From contig JAADGV010000076.1 in the NCBI GenBank assembly GCA_013152205.1, forward strand, positions 1-64,000: DNA of 64,000 bases, written 5' to 3'. Below, piece after piece: positions 10,576-18,970 of the stretch (position 1 is its first letter; each line of letters opens with the position of its first letter). Source of the stretch: Planctomycetota bacterium (GTDB lineage Bacteria > Planctomycetota > Planctomycetia > Pirellulales > Lacipirellulaceae). The notes below the pieces were generated by a model. That model was not told the origin of the DNA, made no database searches, and saw nothing but the letters and a program-made list of their open reading frames with translations. Position numbers and translations under genes: made by a program.

Positions 10576-11496
10576 TTATTCTTCAGAAACCAATTCGTCA
10601 CCCGCACGAGTGCTTATTCCGCGGTAGACGATTTCGTTAATCGTCTCGTCCACGAACGAGATATGACCGTCTCCCCAGAGGAAATGGGCGCCGCCCGGAT
10701 GTCGGCTGCGGAAACCCCACTGGTCGGGCCAGCCAAACCAAGGCTCGTTGGGTTCAGGTAGGTAGTTGAGCGGCGCGTGCGTACTGGCCACAGTGCCGTT
10801 GCTCATTGCCCAATACTTGAAGGAGTCGAACTCGGGCACGACCTCACCTACAATGATCGTATTGCTCAACCCGTCGGTGAAACTTTTTAGTTTGACGGGT
10901 GCCAAGTGACTATGCCGCCAAAAGGTTCCCGTACACTCCCTAAAGCCGTAGGAGAAGTTGTGGCAATCGGGAAGGCCCCCAAAAATAGACGCATTTCCCA
11001 TATTGTGCGGCCCTAAAACACCCGCATAGTTCGTCACGGCAAAAATAATGCCTTCCACCAGCCAAGCGTCGTCGACGGTTGTTCCCTTGGCTTGGTCGCT
11101 TGGGCAATAGTAAACGTCGACGGGGGCCTGCAACGCGGGAAAGTTCTCTGGGCGGACGATACCTTCGCCGTCCGAGACCCTCCCCGTTAAATCGATCGAG
11201 TCGAAGAGGGCTTGCTGCTCGATAAACGGTAGGAGGGCCACCATCCAACTCTGGCCATTTCCGTCGACGTCTGCCTCTTCATAGTGGGCAGTCTGCGTGG
11301 GGAATTGCTGAAAGCTGCTCTCGTAGTTGGCGAGTCCCAGGCCGATCTGTTTGAGGTTGTTGACGCACTGAGATCGGCGCGCCGCTTCGCGCGCTGCCTG
11401 AACGGCCGGCAAGAGTAGCGCTACCAAGACGCCAATGATGGCGATGACCACCAAAAGTTCTACCAGGGTAAAGGCTCGTGTGTTAGTTTTTTGCAT
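10576..11496 (-). CDS. DUF1559 domain protein with type IV pilin-like N-terminus
   Basis: The 306-residue protein starts with the prepilin-type methylation/cleavage motif (AFTLVELLVVIAIIGVLVAL, residues 9-28), then the long hydrophobic helix and the family hallmark AAREAARRSQCVNNLKQIGL. The middle carries the typical FPTQ...SWMVALLPFIEQQAL segment, and the C-terminus has the H-x-G-G-AHFLWGDGHISFVDE block that ends DUF1559 proteins. This family is massively expanded in planctomycetes and is thought to form pseudopilin-like envelope structures. A specific role is unknown. The gene sits between a PEP-CTERM gene and a small lipoprotein gene on the same strand. DUF1559 genes often neighbour carboxypeptidase-regulatory-like lipoproteins like the one upstream. 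Confidence 0.95.
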   Translation of the reverse strand: MQKTNTRAFTLVELLVVIAIIGVLVALLLPAVQAAREAARRSQCVNNLKQIGLGLANYESSFQQFPTQTAHYEEADVDGNGQSWMVALLPFIEQQALFDSIDLTGRVSDGEGIVRPENFPALQAPVDVYYCPSDQAKGTTVDDAWLVEGIIFAVTNYAGVLGPHNMGNASIFGGLPDCHNFSYGFRECTGTFWRHSHLAPVKLKSFTDGLSNTIIVGEVVPEFDSFKYWAMSNGTVASTHAPLNYLPEPNEPWFGWPDQWGFRSRHPGGAHFLWGDGHISFVDETINEIVYRGISTRAGDELVSEE

Positions 11497-11616
11497 GGGA
11501 TCGTTCTGCTTGTTGCAGGAAAAACAGGTAGGGTGCGTGCAGCGCTAGCGGAACGCACCTTCTAAGGGCACTCGAAGCGTAGTAATCGGTGCCATCCTCG
11601 CCTCAAAACTCATCTC

Positions 11617-12042
11617 TCACTCCAAAATGATTTCGTATTCATTGTCTTCTCCCGCTTGAACCTCGAACGTCAGTGGCGACTCTTTTTGTTTCCAGTATTT
11701 GTCGGGGATGAGCGACTCAGAGATCTTCAGGCTGCGGTTCCTGATCTCTGTCGGAGTCAACTCGCGGCGACTGTGGACGGTTACTTTGTGTGAGCCGACG
11801 GCTGCTCCCTCGCGACCAGAGGTTCGCATGACAAACGAACCGCCAGGCTCAATTTTTCCGGTGGCCGGTGGCCCCGGTGCCCCTCCCTGGGGCGTGAAAA
11901 CCACTTTGCCATGATCGAGCAATTTTCCTTGGTAGGTGACCGACCCTTCGACCGAAGCCAAGGGCAGATCACTCTCTTGACCGCAGCCCAGGGCGAGCAA
12001 CAGAACGCTAAGCAAAAGGGGACGGTGTACCAGTTTGCTCAT
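11617..12042 (-). CDS. Small lipoprotein with carboxypeptidase-regulatory-like (transthyretin-like) fold
   Basis: The start at 12042 (MSKLVHRPLLL) is chosen because it places a clean lipoprotein signal at the N-terminus, with lipobox LALGC. The longer open frame (to 12117) would add 25 polar residues ahead of it. The 141-residue product continues with VEGSVTYQGKLLDHGKVVFTPQGG, which matches the beta-strand pattern of carboxypeptidase regulatory-like proteins common in planctomycetes, and ends in a strand-rich segment (ESPLTFEVQAGEDNEYEIILE). It is probably anchored in a cell-envelope membrane. It follows a PEP-CTERM gene and precedes the DUF1559 gene, the common arrangement for this family. 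Function unknown. Confidence 0.85.
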   Translation of the reverse strand: MSKLVHRPLLLSVLLLALGCGQESDLPLASVEGSVTYQGKLLDHGKVVFTPQGGAPGPPATGKIEPGGSFVMRTSGREGAAVGSHKVTVHSRRELTPTEIRNRSLKISESLIPDKYWKQKESPLTFEVQAGEDNEYEIILE

Positions 12043-12198
12043 TCGCGTCTGCTGCTCACTCTGTGACATGCGATTTTCCATTTCCATCTCAAGGTTAGCC
12101 GTTTTGGCGCTAGCCACGGTTGCTCGAAAAATCGGGGATATCTGAGAAAACCGGGGCTATCGCCCAAACGGCTAAACCAGAGAATCCCAATTTTTTCA

Positions 12199-12948
12199 CT
12201 AACAACGATTCCGCTTACGTTGCGAGACCATGCCGATCAAACCCAAGGCAACCAGTGCCAGCGAGCTTGGCTCAGGAATGGCCGTGACGCTGAAGTCGTC
12301 GAGTGCTCCTACGATAGTGGTGGCTCCTCCATTCGCGCGGTAGCCGAAATAGTTCCCGGTGTGAACCACGGTACTGGTGCCGGAGGTCGATCCAAGAAGG
12401 GTGGTGCCCGCCGCATCAAAGACCGACAACGTCAAGTCGAGTTGGCCACCGTTGGGTGTTGCCCTTAACGTCACCGTGTACGTTGTATTCAGGGCAAATG
12501 GGAACGTCCCCAACCCGTCAGTAAGGTCGCCAAACCCGGGGCCTTCTAAAATTCGCATAGCACCGCTTGGCTTAAAGTCAGCAAGGTAACCACCAGATAG
12601 TGGAGCCGCGGTATCGGAAAAGGCGACGAAGCCGATGTCACTATTCCCACTAAACGAACTCAGCGAGATGGTCGTTGACATGATAATGTCCTTGCCATCC
12701 ACGTTGGTCAATTCAACCTGTGCACCAGCATCGCCAAAACCGGCCTGATTATTAACATCCACCGTTGCACCACCCATAGTAATCTGTGTGGCATCAAAGC
12801 CGGTCAAGAGAAAGTCATCAGCATTGGTGTCATTGAAATCGTCAGAAAAATCAATCACCGCCGCCTGCGCGGAGCCGAGTGTCAGACCCAGCAAGGCAAT
12901 CGCCGCTGCGGCCACGATTGGCCTGGTCGAAAAATTAGTTCGTTTCAT
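12199..12948 (-). CDS. PEP-CTERM sorting domain protein
   Basis: The 249-residue protein starts at the second of two adjacent ATG codons. The tandem ATGATG is preceded by AAGGGGAGT at 12957-12965, a strong ribosome-binding site. The longer ORF (to 13059) would put 37 cysteine- and serine-rich residues before the signal peptide and is unlikely. After the signal peptide (PIVAAAAIALLGLTLGSAQA) comes a concanavalin/LamG-like beta-sandwich (FSDDFNDTNADDFLLTG through FGYRANGG), then IPEPSSLALVALGLIGMV with a basic tail QRKRNRC. The tail is the exosortase-recognised C-terminus. It is presumably exported and surface-attached or released. The ligand is unknown. Confidence 0.88.
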   Translation of the reverse strand: MKRTNFSTRPIVAAAAIALLGLTLGSAQAAVIDFSDDFNDTNADDFLLTGFDATQITMGGATVDVNNQAGFGDAGAQVELTNVDGKDIIMSTTISLSSFSGNSDIGFVAFSDTAAPLSGGYLADFKPSGAMRILEGPGFGDLTDGLGTFPFALNTTYTVTLRATPNGGQLDLTLSVFDAAGTTLLGSTSGTSTVVHTGNYFGYRANGGATTIVGALDDFSVTAIPEPSSLALVALGLIGMVSQRKRNRC

Positions 12949-13100
12949 CATTAGAACTCCCCTTCGAAAAGAAAAAGAAATAGTACTTACGGTGGTTTCG
13001 TTTACGTCGGAAACCGGAACAAACGAAAAACAACAACAGGTGGTCCTTTCTGTAGTCATGTCCCCCAGGTAAAAAATTCTTAAACTCGAAAAATACTAAA

Positions 13101-13172
13101 CCACAGAGACACGGAGAGCGCGAAGGCAAATTACCCATCAAACATTCCTCCGTGTTCTCCGTGTCTCTGTGG
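13101..13172. repeat. CCACAGAG-type inverted repeat (17-base perfect arms)
   Basis: CCACAGAGACACGGAGA at 13101-13117 pairs perfectly with its reverse complement at 13156-13172 across a 38-base centre. Similar elements lie at 35321-35561 and 63487-63619. It sits in the spacer between the Gfo/Idh gene and the PEP-CTERM gene. Confidence 0.85.
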
Positions 13173-13180
13173 TGATATTT

Positions 13181-14395
13181 TTAACTCTCACTCGGTCGTT
13201 CATACTGCGGAATCTTCAACAACTCGCCGCCGCGGAGGGCCGACTGGTGGGCGATGATGCCCGGGACAGTCATGTTTAGCGCGGCGTAGATGTCGACCAG
13301 TGGCCTGCGATCGGTGAGAATCGCAGAGACGAACTCGTCGGTAAGTCGACCATGCGAGCCGCCGTGGCCGCCAGCATGGACGCCGGGCGGAAGTGGAGGG
13401 CGATCGAGATTCGGCAACAGGTCTTTCTTGTGTCCGTGGTACTCCGTGCCGACCATGCCGCCAAACTCGCCGCCAACGCGGCCTGTCTCGCCGTGCATCC
13501 CAAGCAATCCCCAGGCGATGGCAATGCGGCACATACCTCCTTCGGAAGTCTTGAACAAAGCGGCCTCGCTATCCATCGGATTGTCGTAGGCGTTTGCGCC
13601 CTTCTGCATTTGGGGCAGATCGCCTCGGAAACCCTGGCAAGAAACCTCAGTAAAACTGCCGTCGGTCACGCCGACATAATAGGCTGTCGAATGCGTTGGA
13701 TACCACATCGGCGGCATGCCCGTGCGCCATTCCTTGTACGACTCGAAGTCTGCAACGCCGTGGTGATAGTACTCGCCTTCGCTGTAGACCAGACGCCCGA
13801 ACGCGCCGGCCATGTAGGCTTGGCGCATCGCGTAGCAGTCGGCGTGGAAACTGCTGGTCTCGTACATCATGTATTTCTTGCCCGAGGTCTTGACCGACTC
13901 CAGAAGTCGCTCGCCATCCTCGACCGTTTCGAAGCAGGCGGGAACGGCTGAGGCCACATGCTTGCCGTGGTCGAGCACGAGTGAAGCATGCCGGGCGTGA
14001 CTTGGAGCATCGGTCGCAGAGAAGATCGCTTCGATCGAATCGTCTTTGACCATTTCCTCCAGCGACGGATACGTTTTCTCGCAGCGGCACGCCTTGGCCA
14101 GCGCAGCGCACCGATCGGCAAACAGGTCGCTCACGGCAACGACTTCCACGTTCGGGTGGTCTTGGAATCCGAACGCCGCTCCGAACCGACATGCCCCGTA
14201 GCCCACAATGCCGACACGAACCTTGCGATCGGAGATCGATTCCCACTTTTTCGCCGTCGCCGGTTCTTTTCCGAAGTCATCGAATCCGGCGATCGGTTTT
14301 TCCTCTTTGCCTTGGGCCACACTGGCAACACCAAGGGCCGTTAATCCAAGCCCGGCTGTCTTGAGAAACGAGCGTCGGGGAGTGGGGTCATTCAT
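13181..14395 (-). CDS. Gfo/Idh/MocA family oxidoreductase, Tat-exported
   Basis: The 404-residue protein has a twin-arginine leader (RRSFLKTAGLGLTALGVASVA, residues 7-27). A Rossmann dinucleotide-binding domain (VRVGIVGYGACRFGAAFG) follows, then the C-terminal beta-sheet substrate domain including the HAGGHGGSHGRLTDEF segment seen in many planctomycete members. These enzymes oxidise or reduce sugars or cyclitols with a tightly bound NAD(P). Tat export lets them fold with cofactor in the cytoplasm before reaching the periplasm. It lies 89 bases after the stop of a GntR regulator on the same strand, which may control it. The substrate cannot be deduced. Confidence 0.9.
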   Translation of the reverse strand: MNDPTPRRSFLKTAGLGLTALGVASVAQGKEEKPIAGFDDFGKEPATAKKWESISDRKVRVGIVGYGACRFGAAFGFQDHPNVEVVAVSDLFADRCAALAKACRCEKTYPSLEEMVKDDSIEAIFSATDAPSHARHASLVLDHGKHVASAVPACFETVEDGERLLESVKTSGKKYMMYETSSFHADCYAMRQAYMAGAFGRLVYSEGEYYHHGVADFESYKEWRTGMPPMWYPTHSTAYYVGVTDGSFTEVSCQGFRGDLPQMQKGANAYDNPMDSEAALFKTSEGGMCRIAIAWGLLGMHGETGRVGGEFGGMVGTEYHGHKKDLLPNLDRPPLPPGVHAGGHGGSHGRLTDEFVSAILTDRRPLVDIYAALNMTVPGIIAHQSALRGGELLKIPQYERPSES

Positions 14396-14484
14396 GACGT
14401 CTGCCTTTTTAATGTTCGTTCAAGTTTGTAAGATGGAGAATTGAGAACCGAAGGCTCGTTTTCAAGGCCTGCTCGGCAACGTGC

Positions 14485-15384
14485 TTATTCTTTTTGACCC
14501 ATCTCTTCTCCCCCGTCCGGTATCTCGGTGCGTTCTTCGAGCAAACGCTCGAGTACGGGATGGCCGTGGCGAATATGGTTTTCCAAGCGATCAGCAGCTG
14601 CTTCCCAATTTCGCGCGATCAACGATTCGAGGATCTCGCGATGCTGTTCGACCGCTTGCAGAGCCGCCATCCGATCGAGTGCCTCCCAATCGAAAAGCAT
14701 CGCGTAGTATTTTCCTTGGCGCGCGAAGAAATTGGCGATGTACGAGTTCTCCGCCTTCGCAATAAGATAGGCATGTAACCGATCGTCAATTTTCGGAGCC
14801 TCTTGCTCATTCTCCGGGAGCCGGTTTTGCTCAAGCATCTCTGAAAGGTCTTCTTCGATAAGCCGGTGCTTTGCCAGTTCCAACGCCTTTCGCTCGAGCG
14901 CAACACGGATCTCGGTGTAGGAGTCAAGATCGTCCTGCCGAAAAGGTCGAAGCCGCCAGCCGCGACGCGGCAAATGCTCTAACAATCCGTCACTGGCCAA
15001 TCGGTGAAATATTTGGCGAATCGCAGTACGGCTTAGATCGTATTTCTCCGCCGTGGCATGCTCTCGTAACAAGACCGGTTCGCCCTTGATGCTCAACTGA
15101 ACCAAGCCTTGCGAGACCATCTCAAATCGTTCCTCAGGTGTCGTAGGCCTCGACGGCTCGGCCTGCGCGTCGCTACGCAACTGGCGCCGACCAGCAGTCA
15201 GTCTCCGACCGCCATCTCGCTGCAAAACGCCCTCTGCTAACAACTCAGAGACCGCCTCGCGGACCGGCGTGATACTTACGTTGTAACGTGCCGAGAGTCG
15301 ATTGAGCGTGAGCGAACTAGGTGCCTCATTGCCCGAGAGAACACGGGCTGCCAAATCCTGTTTGATGAATTGCTTTAGAGTCAT
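14485..15384 (-). CDS. GntR/FCD family regulator with two winged-helix domains
   Basis: The 299-residue protein opens with a GntR winged helix (residues 1-65: SLTLNRLSARYNVSITPVREAVSELLAEG). It is followed by a second, related winged helix (about 85-150: EPVLLREHATAEKYDLSRTAIRQIFHRLASDGLLEHLPRRGW), and then an FCD ligand domain (about 155-285) with the metal-site residues expected in this fold (DDRLHAYL, EQHREIL, HIRHGH). Standard FadR-type proteins have one winged helix, so the tandem arrangement is unusual. It probably senses a small organic acid. Neighbouring candidates for control are the downstream Gfo/Idh gene and the catabolic genes after 16 kb. The upstream region is AT-rich and could hold its promoter. 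Confidence 0.87.
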   Translation of the reverse strand: MTLKQFIKQDLAARVLSGNEAPSSLTLNRLSARYNVSITPVREAVSELLAEGVLQRDGGRRLTAGRRQLRSDAQAEPSRPTTPEERFEMVSQGLVQLSIKGEPVLLREHATAEKYDLSRTAIRQIFHRLASDGLLEHLPRRGWRLRPFRQDDLDSYTEIRVALERKALELAKHRLIEEDLSEMLEQNRLPENEQEAPKIDDRLHAYLIAKAENSYIANFFARQGKYYAMLFDWEALDRMAALQAVEQHREILESLIARNWEAAADRLENHIRHGHPVLERLLEERTEIPDGGEEMGQKE

Positions 15385-15784
15385 CGATTTCTCTCTGCTG
15401 TTATCGGAAACGCCGTATTTCTACAGAACCAGCACAACGACTAGTAGACTATTTTATCTGGGCGACAATGTCAAGCATTTTGGTGATGAAATTATTTATT
15501 TTCTTGTTTGAGCGCCAATATTGTGAAATATACTGCATAAAATGACGTTTTATTTGATTTCGCTTAGGGAAATTATCTTTCCATATCACCGTAGATTTTC
15601 TTCAACGCTGATAAATCACTAACGTAAACTTATTGATAAACTACATTGTACGCAAAGTAGTCATCAAACAAGTTTGCGGACAGGTAGCCTTTTGGAATTA
15701 CTGCCACCGAAACGCTCCTTTGTCATATCTCGAATGCGGAACGGGGTTTTCGTAAATTTTGTGACCGATCAGCCGGGTTAATCG
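15385..15784. other. AT-rich non-coding stretch upstream of the GntR gene
   Basis: No gene is visible. The sequence is conspicuously richer in A and T than the rest of the window, especially 15,440-15,660, which fits promoter DNA or decayed sequence. Bases after about 15,650 may belong to the decayed 5' part of the oxidoreductase remnant that follows. Confidence 0.45.
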
Positions 15785-16114
15785 GTGGGGCGACACGGCG
15801 GAGGTTGGCAGGTCTTTGTCCGACCGAAAAGCCGACGACCGGTAGTGAAGTCGCAAATGTATGGTCGCTTTCCAGATCCCGAGCACAAAGAAAATTTCGT
15901 GAATTGTATCCGAACTCGCGAACTACCCAATTCAGACATTGAAGAAGCACACTTGAGCGCCCTGATGATTCACTACGCCAACATCAGTTATCGGCTCGGG
16001 GGGCAAAAGTTGACCATCGATTCCGGCACCGAGCAAATTCGCGACAATGCTGAAGCGATGAGTCTGTTCAAAAGATCCTACCGTACGCCCTGGGTCTTGC
16101 CCGAGCAGGTTTGA
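15785..16114 (+). pseudogene. C-terminal remnant of a Gfo/Idh/MocA oxidoreductase
   Basis: The open frame encodes about 109 residues that match only the C-terminal end of planctomycete Gfo/Idh proteins: DPEHKENFVNCIRTRELPNS, then EEAHLSALMIHYANISYRLG, then a terminal RSYRTPWVLPEQV. The NAD-binding domain is absent, and upstream frames contain stops. A functional protein would need some 300 more residues. It lies just ahead of the ceramidase-like gene on the same strand. A complete copy probably once preceded that gene. Confidence 0.7.
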
Positions 16115-16232
16115 ACCAAAAAAACCTGAAGAAAAATTCATAAAAAAAGTCACTTGGCAAATGGGAACGGCTACCATTTAACTAACACTTGTTGTTCATC
16201 AACAACTAACCATCAGGTCGAGGTCACCGACA

Positions 16233-17744
16233 ATGCGAACGATCGTGTATCCCCTAAGTACGGTATTTCTTTTTGGAATGGCGTCCTTGTTTTCTGGGCC
16301 AACCTGCTCAGCCCAACTCACTGCAGGCATTGCCAAAGTTGACATCACTAACCGCGAGGCGGGGCCGGTGAACGATCCGCTCTACGCAAAGGCGTTGGTC
16401 ATCAGCGATGGCAACACGACTGCTGTGATTGTCTCGGTCGATGCGGTCGCGATCGGCGAAATCGGACACATCAAGAACGACTACCTGCCTAATGTGCGGT
16501 CTCAGATCCAAGGTGAGCTTGGCATCCCTTCCACCAATATTTTGATCAACGCCAGCCATTGCCATGGGGTAGTTTGCTCTGACCCGGACAAGCGCACGAT
16601 TGAAGCGATTAAGCAGGCAGCCGCAAACATGGTTCCCGTGAAAGTTGGGGTGGGCGAGGGCCACGAAGATCGGATAAGCGAGAACCGTCGTATTCATCTC
16701 AAAAATGGCCAAGTGGCCGATAGCCGTCACGCGTATTCGCTGCCACCTGACGAAGAGATCGTCAGCGTAGGTCCGATCGATCCCGAAATTGGCGTGCTGC
16801 GTGTTGATCGGCTGGACGGCACCCCTTTGGCCATTGTCTTTAACTTTGCTTGCCATCCCATCCAAGGGGTCCCCAGCATGGGCAACACAGCCGATCTGTC
16901 AGGACTTGCTGCCACGGCGATTGAAGAAACTCTCGGCAACGAATGCCTCGCACTTTTCGTACAAGGCTGCGGTGGGGACATCAACCCAGTTCTCTATAAA
17001 GACGTTGAGAACCCTCGCGATGCCCAAACTCTCGGCAACCAACTTGCCCTGAGCACACTCAAGGCGGTCAAAGCCATCCGCACCGTTGTCGAGGCTCCAC
17101 TGCAGGTTCACAACGAAACGCTCAAGTTGCCGCGTGCCAACTTTTCGCAGCGCATCGTGAGAATGAAAACCGAACGCGATCGGCTCCTCAGCTCATTGCA
17201 CGGAACAAGCCTCAACCTGAAAACGTTCCTGCCGTTGGTCGTTAAATACAATGTTTCGGGCCAGTTTCCTTCGTATTATTCCCATCGCTACATGCACGAG
17301 AGTCAGCTTGGCCGAGAAGACCTACAAAAACACGACGCCCTCAATCGAAAGAATCTGGCCAGCTATATCCAGAACATTCATACGATGGAACAACTGACTC
17401 GCGTACAAACCAATCTGCGACTACTTCACCGACATCAGACCGATTTCGTCGATGCGGGCGAAAGAGACCTTGAGGTCGAACTGGTTGGCCTACGGATTGG
17501 CGACTTTCGTATGGTGACATTTCCGGGCGAACTCACGGTGCAGATTGGACTCAACATCAAAGAGGCTTCGCCGTACGAGCACACTTTTGTAGCCGGCTAC
17601 ACCAACGGCTATATCTACTACGCGCCGACCACCGAACAATTGCAAAATCCCGGCAATGCTCAGGAAGATTGCGACACCCTGCTCGCCCCCGAGTGGCAGC
17701 CAATCTTTGAACAAAAGGCCACCGAAATTCTTAAGGGCCTTTGA
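16233..17744 (+). CDS. Neutral/alkaline non-lysosomal ceramidase-like secreted protein (first copy)
   Basis: The 503-residue protein has a signal peptide (residues 1-27, ending CSA) and the family's opening strand AQLTAGIAKVDITNREAG. The zinc-ligand-like NASHCHGVVC follows at about 108, then FNFACHPIQGVPSMGN, the FVQGCGGDINPV block and the C-terminal FPGELTVQIGL. Families in this clan hydrolyse amide bonds of ceramides, but planctomycete members are numerous and their substrates are largely untested. It converges with the iron alcohol dehydrogenase gene and faces an operon that contains a second, more divergent copy. A role in the same catabolic programme is inferred. Confidence 0.85.
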   Translation: MRTIVYPLSTVFLFGMASLFSGPTCSAQLTAGIAKVDITNREAGPVNDPLYAKALVISDGNTTAVIVSVDAVAIGEIGHIKNDYLPNVRSQIQGELGIPSTNILINASHCHGVVCSDPDKRTIEAIKQAAANMVPVKVGVGEGHEDRISENRRIHLKNGQVADSRHAYSLPPDEEIVSVGPIDPEIGVLRVDRLDGTPLAIVFNFACHPIQGVPSMGNTADLSGLAATAIEETLGNECLALFVQGCGGDINPVLYKDVENPRDAQTLGNQLALSTLKAVKAIRTVVEAPLQVHNETLKLPRANFSQRIVRMKTERDRLLSSLHGTSLNLKTFLPLVVKYNVSGQFPSYYSHRYMHESQLGREDLQKHDALNRKNLASYIQNIHTMEQLTRVQTNLRLLHRHQTDFVDAGERDLEVELVGLRIGDFRMVTFPGELTVQIGLNIKEASPYEHTFVAGYTNGYIYYAPTTEQLQNPGNAQEDCDTLLAPEWQPIFEQKATEILKGL

Positions 17745-17794
17745 TGTTGTCGGCAGGAGAGGGAAACTGTGTTACAAAGCTACTGGTCAAAATT

Positions 17795-18967
17795 CTAGGC
17801 ATAACATTGGTGATACAGTTCTTCGATCTCTTGCGCGGTGGCAATGCGAGGGTTAAAACCGGGCGAACCGCTGGCTAGCGCGCTTGTGGCCATTTCAGGA
17901 ACAAGTTTTTCGTAGGCAGTGCGGTCGATGCCGTAGTCTTGTGGCGTCTGCACTTTCAAGTCGACATTCAGCCGCTGGAGCGACTCGGCCAACTCGCCGC
18001 AAGCAACGGTATCGTCCGTCGCGTTGGCCAAGCCAGCATGACGCGCCAGATGAGCATACCGGGCTGGTGCTGATTCGACACTGAACCGGGTGACGGTTGG
18101 CAGTAGCATCGCGTTCGATAGGCCATGCGGCACGTGGAAATGGGCGCCGATCGGTCGCGACATCCCGTGGACTAGCGCCACGCTGGCGTTGCTAAAGGCA
18201 ATGCCGGCGAGCGTAGAACCCTGCATCATCGCTTCGCGGGCGGCCGCGTTATCGGGTTCTTGATAGGCCGTGCGAAGGTTCGTCGCAATCAGCCGCGCCG
18301 ACTCGAGTGCGACGAAATCGGTAAATGGTTGGGCCTTCTTGGAAACATAAGCTTCGATGGCATGGGTCAGCGAGTCGACCCCCACGGCAGCCGTGAGTGG
18401 GGGCGGCATCGTCATCGTCAACTCGTAGTCAACTAGCGCCGCAGTAGGCAAGAGATGGGCGTCGAGAAGCATCATTTTTACATTGAGATCAGTGTCCGTA
18501 ATGACCGTGACCTTGGTCACTTCGCTGCCGGTGCCGGCCGTAGTCGGAATGGCAATCAACGGGACGCCCGCCTTGGGGATCTTGTGGTAGCCCATGTAGT
18601 CGGCAATCGTGCCCTCGTTTCGGCTCATAACCGACATCGCTTTGGCACAGTCGATGCTACTGCCGCCGCCGATGGCAAGAATGCCGTCGGCACCGGAATC
18701 TTGAAGCATCGCAAGTCCCGCTTGCATGTTCGCTACGGACGGATCGGGGTCGACTCCAGCAAACAGTGTTGATTCCACATCTTCTTTCGCTAGATCTTGT
18801 TGTACCTGATCGGCCAAACCGATTTTTTCCAGGTATGGGTCGGTCACGACCAGAGCGCGACGGATTCCAAGCCGCTTGGCTTCGGCACCCGCTCGGCGCG
18901 ATGCGCCGCCAGCAATAATGAGAGTGGAGGGAATGTTGATGCGTGGAAGATCCGTAGTGTTGCTCAT
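17795..18967 (-). CDS. Iron-containing alcohol dehydrogenase
   Basis: The 390-residue protein has the group III alcohol dehydrogenase layout: an N-terminal nucleotide-binding half with GGGSSIDCAK and PTTAGTGSEVT, and a helical half with the metal ligands in GVDSLTHAIEAY and HGMSRPIGAHFHVPHG. It starts 3 bases after the stop of the MmsA-type dehydrogenase gene, with GGGTGG ahead of the ATG, so the two are almost certainly translated from one message. It probably reduces an aldehyde intermediate, or oxidises a hydroxy acid, in the pathway encoded by this operon. The metal and substrate are not established. Confidence 0.93.
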   Translation of the reverse strand: MSNTTDLPRINIPSTLIIAGGASRRAGAEAKRLGIRRALVVTDPYLEKIGLADQVQQDLAKEDVESTLFAGVDPDPSVANMQAGLAMLQDSGADGILAIGGGSSIDCAKAMSVMSRNEGTIADYMGYHKIPKAGVPLIAIPTTAGTGSEVTKVTVITDTDLNVKMMLLDAHLLPTAALVDYELTMTMPPPLTAAVGVDSLTHAIEAYVSKKAQPFTDFVALESARLIATNLRTAYQEPDNAAAREAMMQGSTLAGIAFSNASVALVHGMSRPIGAHFHVPHGLSNAMLLPTVTRFSVESAPARYAHLARHAGLANATDDTVACGELAESLQRLNVDLKVQTPQDYGIDRTAYEKLVPEMATSALASGSPGFNPRIATAQEIEELYHQCYA

Positions 18968-18970
18968 GGT

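Noticed and set aside
15785..16114. Stand-alone small protein upstream of the ceramidase-like gene
   Set aside because: The sequence matches only the C-terminus of a larger oxidoreductase family and lacks the start region, so it is called a remnant.
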